Origin: CALNYS01 sp964639935
GTDB taxonomy: Bacteria > Planctomycetota > Phycisphaerae > Phycisphaerales > UBA1924
Assembly (NCBI GenBank): GCA_964639935.1
Contig: CAZXGT010000078.1
Coordinates: 1 to 10,517 of the forward strand
DNA: 10,517 bases
Direction of reading: 5' to 3'
Made by a program: the position numbers and the translations under genes. Positions 1-9,690 of this stretch are shown here, one piece after another. The first letter of the stretch is position 1, and every line of letters starts with the position of its first letter. The notes below the pieces were generated by a model. The model was not told the DNA's origin. It did not search any database and was given only the letters and a program-made list of their open reading frames with translations.

Positions 1-230
1 CCGGTCATCACGATCGTCGGCTCGGCGAGCTGATGATCCTTGCGGCTTTCGAGCTCGCGCAGGGCGTCGGCTGACTGCTCGGGGCGGTCGATGTCGACGC
101 CGAGGGAACGGAGGGCCGCCATGATCGACTCGGACGACGCGGACACGCGATCGCCGCGGAAGCCGGTGTACTCGGTCATCACGCCCGCGCGGTGCGCGAG
201 CGCGACGAGGTGTTCGGGGGGCGTGGTCAC
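1..230 (-). CDS. malQ: 4-alpha-glucanotransferase (MalQ-like), N-terminal fragment, runs off left edge
   Basis: Only the first 76 codons are present; the gene continues beyond base 1. The visible residues (for example LVALAHRAGVMTEYTGFRGD, then SESIMAALRSLGVDI) resemble the N-terminal accessory domain of the long, actinobacterial-type amylomaltases, which begin with a 'LA..AGV.T.Y....G' pattern followed by 'S.E....L..LGVD'. These GH77 enzymes transfer alpha-1,4-glucan segments between malto-oligosaccharides in the cytoplasm. The GTG start at 228-230 is chosen because it overlaps the glgB stop as GTGA (4 bases) and has GAGGA six bases upstream. The position as last cistron of a glucan operon supports the call. 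The catalytic domain lies outside the window, so the assignment rests on the N-terminal pattern and context. Another glucan-active enzyme with a similar leader cannot be excluded. Confidence 0.68.
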   Translation of the reverse strand, partial: MTTPPEHLVALAHRAGVMTEYTGFRGDRVSASSESIMAALRSLGVDIDRPEQSADALRELESRKDHQLAEPTIVMT

Positions 231-2163
231 TCGGCGTCCTCGGCGGGCGTGAGGATGAGCGCGCCGAGGGGCGGGACGCGCAGCGTGAGAGACCAGTCGC
301 GACCGTGACTCGGCATCGGGTTGGCCTCGACCCGGCCCATGTTGCCGACGCCCGAGCCGCCGAAGTCGCCGGCGTCGGAATTCAGCGCCTCGCGCCAGAC
401 GCCGCCGCGGGGAACGCCGAGGATGACGTTCTCGTGAACGACCGGCGTGTAGTTCATGACGACAAGGGCGATGTCCTCGGGGCGGCGGCCCAGACGGAGG
501 TAGGAGAGAAGCGAGCGGTCGGCGTCGCCCGGATCGACCCACTGGAACCCGCCCGGATCGAAGTCGCGCTGGTGGAGCGCCGGGACGTCCCGGTGAAGTC
601 GGTTGAGCTCGGCGGTGAGCCTCGTCACGCCGGCGTGCATCGGGTCGTCAAGCAGATGCCAGTCGAGCGCGTTGTCCTGATTCCACTCGATGCGCGAGGC
701 GAGCTCGCAACCCATGAACAGGAGCTTCTTGCCGGGCTGGGTCCACTGATTCGTCAAGAGCAGGCGGAGGTTCGCGAAACGCTGCCACTCGTCGCCCGCC
801 ATCTTGTTCAGGAGCGAGCCCTTGCCGTGGACGACCTCGTCGTGCGAGAGCGGGAGAACGTAGTCCTCCGAGAACTGATAGATCGCGCGGAAGGTGATCT
901 CGTTGTGGTGGTGCTTGCGGTGAACGGGGTCGCGCTGGAGGTAGGCGAGGGTGTCGTGCATCCAGCCCATGTCCCACTTGGCGGAGAAGCCGAGGCCGCC
1001 ATCGGCGGTCGGGCGGGAGACGCCGGGCCACGCGGTGGATTCCTCGGCGATGGTCTGCACGCCGGGGAAGGCCCGGTGGATCTCGTCGTTGAACTGGCGG
1101 AGGAAGTCGATCGCCTCGACGTTCTCGCGGCCCCCGTATCGGTTGGGGATCCACTCGCCCTCGCGGCGCGAGTAGTCGAGATAGAGCATGGAGGCGACGG
1201 CGTCGACGCGGAGTCCGTCGGCGTGATACTTGTCGCACCAGTAGGCGGCCGATGAAACGAGGAACGACCGCACCTCGTTGCGCCCGTAGTTGAAGATGAG
1301 ACTCTTCCAGTCGGGGTGGAACCCCTGGCGCGGGTCCGCGTGCTCGTAGAGGTGCGTGCCGTCGAAGTAGCCGAGGGAGTGCTCATCGGAGGGAAAATGC
1401 GAGGGCACCCAATCGAGGATGACGCCGAAGCCGGCCTGATGGAGCTCGTCGATGAGTCGCATCAGGTCCTGCGGGGAGCCGAATCGCGAGGTGGGCGCGA
1501 AGTAGCCGGTGGTCTGGTAGCCCCAGGAGCGGTAGAGCGGGTGCTCCATGACGGGCATGAGCTCGACATGGGTGAAGTTGGTTCGCCTCAGGTGCTCGAT
1601 GAGCTTGGGGGCGATCTCTCGGTAGGAGAGCGAGCGCGGGCCTTCGGTGGAATCGGTCGCGTGCATCCAGGAGCCGAGATGCATCTCGTAGACGCTCATG
1701 GGCTCTTCGCGATGGTTGCGCTCGGCGCGGCGGCGCATCCATTCGTCGTCGTTCCAGTCGTAGTCGAGGTCGGTGACCACGGAGGCGGTCTTGGGCGCGA
1801 TCTCGCTCGTAAAGGCGAAGGGATCGGCCTTGTTGACGGCGTACCCCGCGTGGGCGCGCGAGCGGATATGGAACTTGTAGACCGCGTGCTTTTCGATGCC
1901 CTCGATGAAGCCGTGCCAGATGCCGCTCTCCTGATACGGCTCGAGCGAGGAGGCCTCGGGGTTCCAGTCGTTGAAGACGCCGACGACCGAGACGCGCTCG
2001 GCGTTGGGCGCCCAGACGGCGAAGCGGACGCCTCGCCTGCCGTTCTCGGTGACCAGGTGCGCGCCGAGCTTCTCGTGGAGGCGGTAGTGCGTGCCCTCGT
2101 TGAAGAGGAAGACGTCGTCGGGGGTGAGGCGTCGGTCGGTGATGGGCGCGGCGTGCGTGGCGG

Positions 2164-2167
<4 letters not shown>
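227..2167 (-). CDS. glgB: 1,4-alpha-glucan branching enzyme GlgB (GH13_9)
   Basis: 646 residues. The enzyme cuts an alpha-1,4-glucan chain and reattaches the segment through an alpha-1,6 bond, branching the polymer made by GlgE. A CBM48 domain occupies about residues 45-135 (VRFAVWAPNAERV, then GVFNDWN). The GH13 barrel starts near YEMHLGSW at 160. Catalytic residues are intact: nucleophile D322 in GLRVDAV, acid/base E375 in TIAEEST, and D443 in LSHDEVVHGKGS. It is shorter than the roughly 730-residue E. coli enzyme because it has one N-terminal carbohydrate-binding module and lacks the extra N1 domain; a family-typical C-terminal beta domain follows the barrel. The ATG at 2165-2167 overlaps the treS stop as ATGA and has GAGG seven bases upstream. 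The frame stays open further upstream to 2320, but that stretch overlaps treS and has no family similarity. Assignment is firm. Confidence 0.96.
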
Positions 2168-5622
<3,455 letters not shown>

Positions 5623-5627
5623 GCGCG

Positions 5628-5631
5628 TCCT
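5628..5631 (-). promoter_or_regulatory. Ribosome binding site of treS-mak
   Basis: On the minus strand AGGA stands five bases before the ATG at 5620-5622, inside the 20-base gap after the glgE stop. The alternative ATG at 5578-5580 is preceded by pyrimidine-rich sequence without such a motif. This decides the start choice. Confidence 0.6.
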
Positions 5632-5642
5632 GCTCGGAAAAC

Positions 5643-7724
5643 CTAGAGCGAATCGAATTCGGAGTGGTCGGCCTCGGTGCGGTGCGGGCGCTCGATGTGA
5701 AAGACGTGAGCCGGGCGCCCCTCGGGCGAGAGACCGACGACCTGACGAGCGCCTCGCCACTGGTAGCGGGCGCCGGTGAGCAGATCGCAAACGGTGAAGG
5801 GCTCGTCCCAGCCGACGCCGAGCGCCTCGAGATCGAGATGCAGATCCCCCCACTCTTCACGCCGCGTCTCGGCGCTCACGACGACGAGGACGGCGTCCCG
5901 CTTGTCCGGCGTCGTCTTCGAGTACGCCAGCATGCGGTCGCTGGAGACGTCGTGGAACCGCAGCGTCCGGTTCTGACGCAGGGCCGGGTGCTCCCGGCGG
6001 ATCCGGTTGACGCGCGCCATGAAGGCGGACATCGGATTCTGCATCGAATGGTTCCATCGGCGGAGCTGGTACTTCTCGGAATCCAGATATTCCTCGGAGC
6101 CCGGCTCGCGGTTGCGAACGTCCTGCGCCTCATACGGCGGGCCGTACACGCCGTAGTTGGACGAGAGCGTCGCCGCGAGCACGAGGCGGCTCATCAGCGC
6201 GGCGCGGCCGCCCTCGACGAGCTGATCGGTGAGGATGTCCGGCGTGTTGGGCCAGAAGTTCGGGCGGAAGAAGTCGACCATCTCGGTCTTCGTGAGCTCC
6301 TCGCAGTACTCGCGCAGCTCCCACGGCTCGCGGCGCCAGGCGAAGTAGGTGTAGCTCTGCGTGAACCCGAGCTTGGCCAGACGCCGCATGAGCTTCGGAC
6401 GCGTGAACGCCTCGGCGAGGAAGATCAGATCGGGGTACGACCGCTGAAGGTCCGCGATCGCCCACTCCCAGAAGCCGAAGGCCTTGGTGTGCGGGTTGTC
6501 GACGCGGAAGATCCGCACGCCCCGCTCGGCCCAGAACGACATGACGTCGCGGAGCGCGATCCAGAGATGCTCCCAGTCGTCCGACTCGAAGTTGATCGGA
6601 TAAATGTCCTGGTACTTCTTCGGCGGATTCTCGGCGTATTGGATGGAACCGTCGGGCCGGCGATTGAACCATTCCGGATGCTCGCGAACCCACGGGTGAT
6701 CGGGCGAGCACTGAAACGCGATGTCGAGCGCGATCTCGATCTCGCGCTGGCCCGCCGCCTCAACAAGCGACTCGAAATCGCTCAGCGTCCCGAGGTCGGG
6801 GTGGACGTCCGTGTGCCCGCCCGGGGCCCCGTCGGCCTTTGGTCCGCCGATGGCCCACGGGCTGCCGACGTCGCCCGGCTCGGCCTCAAGCGCGTTGTTC
6901 CGGCCCTTGCGGTGCGTCATCCCGATCGGATGGATGGGCGGCAGGTAGAGCACGTCGAACCCGAGGGCGGCGACATGCGGGAGATGGCGCTCGACATCCT
7001 TGAACGTGCCGTGCTCGCCCTCGGTCTCGGCGAGCGATCTCGGGAACGCCTCGTACCACGCCGAGAAGTTCGCGCGCTCGCGATCGACGCGGATCGGGAC
7101 AGTGAAACCAAGCTCGGCGACAAACCGGCGCGGATCGGCGCGCGCCGCGAGCGAGGCGAGCTCATCGGACGCGGCGAGATCGACCCGTCGGGCGGGCCGC
7201 TCCTTCTCGTTCTCGAGCGCGTGTGCGTGCTTCTCGAGCGCGGACGCGTCAGCGGAATCGGCGTCCGCGGCGTAGTCGCGGAGCAGCTCGGCCCCGGCGC
7301 GAAGCTCGAGGGCGATGTCCTGGTGCGCATCCGCCTTCTTGACGAGCGCGTCGCGCCAGGTGGCGAAGCGATCGACCCACGCGCAGATGGTGTACTCGGC
7401 GAATCCAACCTCGTGGACAGAGAAGCTCCCGCGCCACCGGTCGTTGACCGTCGGGCGCATCTCCGTCTCCCGCCAGTCGCCGCCGGCGTGCCGATGGCGA
7501 AGGACGACCCGCAGCAGGTCGTGACCATCGGTGAAGGCGTCGCACTCCACGTCGACCCGCTCGCCCTCCACGCGTTTGACAGGGAAACGGGCCGCGTCGA
7601 CGCATGGCGTCGGACGCTCGATGATCGCTCGGACGCGGCCGCTGGGCGGGAGCTTCTCGGAACTCGTGCGCTCGCGAGCGGCGGCTGGCTTGGACTCGTC
7701 GGCGGTGGCGGTGCGGTTGGGCAC
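5643..7724 (-). CDS. glgE: Alpha-1,4-glucan:maltose-1-phosphate maltosyltransferase GlgE (GH13_3)
   Basis: 693 residues, close to the roughly 675 of Streptomyces GlgE. It transfers maltose from alpha-maltose 1-phosphate to the non-reducing end of an alpha-1,4-glucan, releasing phosphate. After a polar, probably disordered leader (1-28), the N-terminal beta-sandwich domain (about 28-210) contains FPVKRVEGE and TDGHDLL. The catalytic barrel contains WYEAFPRS at 223, LPPIHPIG at 261, RKGRNN at 272, IALDIAFQCSPDHPW at 331, PPKKYQDIYPINFE at 367, nucleophile D409 in FRVDNPHTK, acid/base E438 in FLAEAFTRPK, and NFWPNTPDIL at 489. A C-terminal beta domain covers about 605-693. The start is the GTG at 7722-7724: it is the first start codon after an in-frame TGA, and GAAGAG lies six bases upstream. 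It is the first gene of the operon. Separation from generic alpha-amylases is clear from the RKGRNN and VDNPHTK blocks. Confidence 0.95.
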   Translation of the reverse strand: MPNRTATADESKPAAARERTSSEKLPPSGRVRAIIERPTPCVDAARFPVKRVEGERVDVECDAFTDGHDLLRVVLRHRHAGGDWRETEMRPTVNDRWRGSFSVHEVGFAEYTICAWVDRFATWRDALVKKADAHQDIALELRAGAELLRDYAADADSADASALEKHAHALENEKERPARRVDLAASDELASLAARADPRRFVAELGFTVPIRVDRERANFSAWYEAFPRSLAETEGEHGTFKDVERHLPHVAALGFDVLYLPPIHPIGMTHRKGRNNALEAEPGDVGSPWAIGGPKADGAPGGHTDVHPDLGTLSDFESLVEAAGQREIEIALDIAFQCSPDHPWVREHPEWFNRRPDGSIQYAENPPKKYQDIYPINFESDDWEHLWIALRDVMSFWAERGVRIFRVDNPHTKAFGFWEWAIADLQRSYPDLIFLAEAFTRPKLMRRLAKLGFTQSYTYFAWRREPWELREYCEELTKTEMVDFFRPNFWPNTPDILTDQLVEGGRAALMSRLVLAATLSSNYGVYGPPYEAQDVRNREPGSEEYLDSEKYQLRRWNHSMQNPMSAFMARVNRIRREHPALRQNRTLRFHDVSSDRMLAYSKTTPDKRDAVLVVVSAETRREEWGDLHLDLEALGVGWDEPFTVCDLLTGARYQWRGARQVVGLSPEGRPAHVFHIERPHRTEADHSEFDSL

Positions 7725-7777
7725 GTCGGACTCTTCGATGCGGGACTCAAATGCAAATCAACACGACTGATGATGGC

Positions 7778-7807
7778 ACTATACCGCGCGGAGCGCAGCG
7801 CGCTCAA
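7778..7807 (-). promoter_or_regulatory. Candidate housekeeping-type promoter for the glgE operon
   Basis: On the minus strand, TTGAGC (7802-7807) and TATAGT (7778-7783) are separated by 18 bases. They match the TTGACA/TATAAT consensus at 4 of 6 and 5 of 6 positions. Transcription would start about 45-50 bases before the glgE GTG. The surrounding sequence is very GC-rich, so TATAGT stands out. The -35 element overlaps the arm of an inverted repeat. Found by eye only. Confidence 0.4.
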
Positions 7808-7815
7808 AGAGCGCG
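7799..7815 (-). repeat. Short inverted repeat between the ZIP gene and the glgE operon
   Basis: CGCGCTC-AAA-GAGCGCG is a perfect 7-bp stem with a 3-base loop, 28 bases after the ZIP transporter stop. On the minus strand no T-run follows, so it is not a classic Rho-independent terminator. It could help end the ZIP transcript, act as an operator on the overlapping -35 element, or be chance in GC-rich DNA. Confidence 0.35.
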
Positions 7816-7842
7816 TCAGCGCGTGGCCGACGACCGAGCGCG

Positions 7843-8607
7843 TCAGACGCCGGCGAGCTGTGTCTGTCCAAGCAGCATCACGGCGAGCGCCAGCGTCGCC
7901 GCCGCCGCGACCGAGGGGGGCGAGGCGTCCTCGTTGGCCTCGGGAACCAGCTCCGCGAAGACCATCCAGATCATCGCGCCGCCAGCGAAGCCGAGACCGA
8001 CCGGCAGCCAGGGCTCGAACGCCTCGACGAAGAGGAAGGCAGGCACCGCCAGCAGCGGCTGGGGGAGGCTGCTGAAAATGGACCAGAGAGCGGCCTTCCA
8101 GACCGGCGTCCCCTTCGGAATCATCACGACGCTGATGGCGAGTCCCTCCGGGATGTTGTGGATCGCGATGGCGATGGCGATATACAGCCCGAAGGACTGC
8201 CCCTGCCCGAAGGAGACGCCCACCCCGACGCCCTCGGCCGCCGAGTGAAGCGTCATGACCAGAACAATGAGGACGGCCCTCGCGGCCGAGGCGCCCGACA
8301 GGTTGGTAAAGGCCTTCTCCCCGCCGAAGCGGTGGGCGTAGCGTCCGGTCACGGAGATGAAGATCAGCCCGGCGACAAGACCGGCGATGGTCCGCCACAC
8401 GCGCGTCCCATCGTCGCCGTGAATCCCCTCGTAGAGAAGTCCGTAAGACGCACCGAGCATGAGGCCCGCGGCCGAGGCGGTGGCCAGGCCCTTCACCCGC
8501 GCGCCGGGGCGCTTCTTCAGGAGGAAGGGCAGCGCGCCGAGACCCGTCGCCAGCGCCGTGACGCTCGCAAGCAGGAGAACGATCAGCCAGTCGGGGAGCG
8601 GAGGCAT
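7843..8607 (-). CDS. ZIP-family divalent metal transporter
   Basis: 254 residues, almost entirely hydrophobic, with about eight membrane segments. ZIP proteins move zinc, iron or related divalent cations into the cytoplasm. The two metal-site helices are visible: HSAAEG at 121-126 (H121, E125) and HNIPEG at 150-155 (H150, N151, E154). A Gly-rich helix ending in FAELVPEA follows near 217-224. The loop between the third and fourth membrane segments (about 90-110) is short and has only one His (H92), so there is no classic His-rich loop. Metal specificity cannot be read from the sequence. The ATG at 8605-8607 has no Shine-Dalgarno motif; a TATTCT six bases before it would fit a leaderless transcript. 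The stop lies 118 bases before the glgE start, in the same direction, so read-through is possible but no functional link is evident. Confidence 0.9.
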   Translation of the reverse strand: MPPLPDWLIVLLLASVTALATGLGALPFLLKKRPGARVKGLATASAAGLMLGASYGLLYEGIHGDDGTRVWRTIAGLVAGLIFISVTGRYAHRFGGEKAFTNLSGASAARAVLIVLVMTLHSAAEGVGVGVSFGQGQSFGLYIAIAIAIHNIPEGLAISVVMIPKGTPVWKAALWSIFSSLPQPLLAVPAFLFVEAFEPWLPVGLGFAGGAMIWMVFAELVPEANEDASPPSVAAAATLALAVMLLGQTQLAGV

Positions 8608-8613
8608 GCGGCA

Positions 8614-8619
8614 AGAATA
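8614..8619 (-). promoter_or_regulatory. Possible -10 element of a leaderless ZIP transcript
   Basis: On the minus strand TATTCT (4 of 6 matches to TATAAT) lies six bases before the ZIP ATG. That spacing would put the transcription start at or next to the ATG. The gene has no Shine-Dalgarno motif, which agrees with this, but there is no good -35 element. Confidence 0.25.
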
Positions 8620-8706
8620 GCACCGGCGGAAGCCGGCCCGAGGCGGCGGAACCTTCGGCCGGCAAACTGATGAGCCGAACCGATATTCGATTCATATTGC
8701 CGCACT

Positions 8707-8722
8707 TGATCCGATCGGATCA
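8707..8722. repeat. 16-base perfect palindrome, candidate operator
   Basis: TGATCCGATCGGATCA reads the same on both strands and has three GATC tetramers. It lies about 100 bases upstream of the ZIP start and 140 bases upstream of the secreted-protein start. The form suits binding of a dimeric regulator. It does not match the Zur, MntR or DtxR boxes I know, so no regulator is proposed. Confidence 0.4.
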
Positions 8723-8829
8723 CTTTGATGAAACTCGCGACGACCGCCGGACGTAAGCTCGTCGCAAGAGCGCAACACGCCCGACGAAAAGCCGAGTGGA
8801 GTTCTTTGCTTTTCCGCAGGCGATCAGAA

Positions 8830-8846
8830 GAAGCCCCAGTGGCTTC
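8830..8846 (+). promoter_or_regulatory. Stem-loop adjoining the ribosome binding site of the secreted-protein gene
   Basis: GAAGCC (8830-8835) pairs perfectly with GGCTTC (8841-8846) around the 5-base loop CCAGT. The next base starts the AGGGAGG ribosome binding site. In the mRNA this is a 6-bp hairpin in the 5' leader. It leaves the binding site exposed, so it could stabilise the message or position the ribosome. Regulation is inferred only from position. Confidence 0.4.
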
Positions 8847-8853
8847 AGGGAGG
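8847..8853 (+). promoter_or_regulatory. Strong ribosome binding site of the secreted-protein gene
   Basis: AGGGAGG is followed by TTTTTCAG and then the ATG at 8862, a spacing of eight bases. It decides the start: an upstream in-frame GTG at 8796 would add 22 residues ahead of the signal peptide and has no comparable motif. Confidence 0.8.
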
Positions 8854-8861
8854 TTTTTCAG

Positions 8862-9530
8862 ATGAACATCGCAGCACGAACGATGGCCTTTGGTCTTGCA
8901 GTCGCGACGGCCGCATCGCCTGGTCTCGGCGAGGTGGTCGACAGCGGCGAGGTGGAGATCACGGTCGTTCGCGACTTCACGGGGATCACGCTGAACCTCG
9001 TGACCGGCGAGGTGACGCGGCAGACAAACAACCAGGCCGCGGACCTCTTCATCTTCGAGCTGAGCGGCGAGTGGCGGTTCGCGAATCTCGACACCGTCGC
9101 CGGCGGCGGGATCGTCGCGGACACAGAGCTCGGCCCGGCGTCGCTGCTCGAGCGGGGCGACTTCGTGGGCCCCGGCCAACCGCTCCAAAGCGGCGGCGGG
9201 GTCCGTTCGGAGTTTCGGTTCGATGATGTGCAGAACGCGTACCTCGGCCTGCTCTTTGAGAACGAAGCGACGGGGGCGCTGCATTACGGCTGGGTGGAGA
9301 TGACGCTGCCGAGCGCCGGGAACGGCGTGATCACGCGCTACGCGTACAACTCCGCGCCGGGCGAGGGGCTCGTGATTCTCCCTTCGGCCGACCTCGATGG
9401 AGACGGCGTTGTGAACGCGAGTGATCTGGCCGCGCTGATCGCCGCATGGGGCACGGCGGACGCGGACCTGACGGGCGACGGCGTGACCGATGCGTCTGAT
9501 CTCGCGGCGTTGATCGCCGCGTGGGGGTGA
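8862..9530 (+). CDS. Secreted protein with C-terminal tandem dockerin-like calcium repeats
   Basis: 222 residues, function unknown. A signal peptide is visible: basic start MNIAAR, then a hydrophobic stretch to about residue 20, with likely cleavage near 19-24. The middle (about 25-172) looks beta-rich. It contains YLGLLFENEATGALHYGWVE (127-146) and then a 'YAYNSAPGEGLVI' segment, a pattern I recall from exported planctomycete and PEP-CTERM-type proteins ('YLG..F......HYGW', later 'AYE..PG'). The C-terminus consists of two EF-hand-like loop-helix repeats 25 residues apart. The first has calcium-loop ligand positions D177, D179, D181 and D188. The second has D202, T204, D206 and D213. Both end in LIAAWG, and the second is the very C-terminus. 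Such repeats in Phycisphaerae probably concern folding, localisation or surface attachment; a cohesin partner is not visible here. The gene appears monocistronic. Confidence 0.85.
   Translation: MNIAARTMAFGLAVATAASPGLGEVVDSGEVEITVVRDFTGITLNLVTGEVTRQTNNQAADLFIFELSGEWRFANLDTVAGGGIVADTELGPASLLERGDFVGPGQPLQSGGGVRSEFRFDDVQNAYLGLLFENEATGALHYGWVEMTLPSAGNGVITRYAYNSAPGEGLVILPSADLDGDGVVNASDLAALIAAWGTADADLTGDGVTDASDLAALIAAWG
9390..9452 (+). repeat. Dockerin-like repeat 1 (coding)
   Basis: Encodes residues 177-197 of the secreted protein: loop DLDGDGVVNASD followed by helix LAALIAAWG. The loop has Asp at positions 1, 3, 5 and 12 and Asn at position 9, a complete EF-hand-like calcium site. Confidence 0.8.
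9465..9527 (+). repeat. Dockerin-like repeat 2 (coding)
   Basis: Encodes residues 202-222: loop DLTGDGVTDASD followed by helix LAALIAAWG, directly before the stop codon. Thr replaces Asp at loop position 3, so calcium binding may be weaker than in the first repeat. The helix is identical in protein to repeat 1 but differs at five synonymous codon positions. Confidence 0.8.
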
Positions 9531-9554
9531 GGCACTCCGTTCGAGAGTCCGACG

Positions 9555-9587
9555 CGGGGCCGCGCCGCTTGAGCCGGCGCGGCCCCG
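9555..9587. terminator. GC-rich hairpin between convergent genes, probable bidirectional terminator
   Basis: CGGGGCCGCGCCG (9555-9567) pairs perfectly with CGGCGCGGCCCCG (9575-9587) around a 7-base loop. It begins 25 bases after the secreted-protein stop and ends about 100 bases before the stop of the antiporter gene on the opposite strand. Neither strand has a T-run after the stem, so it departs from the textbook Rho-independent form. Position and stem strength support a terminator role. Confidence 0.6.
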
Positions 9588-9690
9588 ATGCGGTCGCGAC
9601 CTCCGGCTCAGGCGAGATCGATCCAGGCTCGTCCGTCGCTTTCGGCTCGGCTCGACGCTTCGCGCCGAGCACCCATCGAGGCGGGCACGC

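Larger units (their letters stand above)
8608..8861. other. Divergent intergenic region between the ZIP gene and the secreted-protein gene
   Basis: This 254-base stretch carries no convincing gene. It must contain the promoter of the plus-strand secreted-protein gene and probably that of the ZIP gene. Its middle (about 8675-8735) is AT-richer than its surroundings and includes a 16-base palindrome. Its plus-strand end holds a stem-loop followed directly by a ribosome binding site. I found no well-matched -35/-10 pair on the plus strand. Confidence 0.7.

Noticed and set aside
5623..5853. N-terminal extension of treS-mak into glgE
   Set aside because: The extra 77 residues are Arg/Ser-rich, overlap the conserved end of glgE and match no trehalose synthase leader.
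5664..8075. Plus-strand open frame of 803 codons opposite glgE and the ZIP gene
   Set aside because: It lies antisense to glgE and part of the ZIP gene, both with clear family motifs, and crosses their intergenic gap. Its residues show no recognisable domain and have the Arg/Val/Glu bias of an antisense GC-rich frame.
8796..8861. GTG start at 8796 for the secreted protein
   Set aside because: It would bury the signal peptide behind 22 residues and ignore the AGGGAGG site before the ATG at 8862.
9390..9527. Evidence for a cellulosome
   Set aside because: The repeats are dockerin-like, but no cohesin, scaffold or secreted glycoside hydrolase is in the window. The glucan enzymes here have no signal peptides and act in the cytoplasm.
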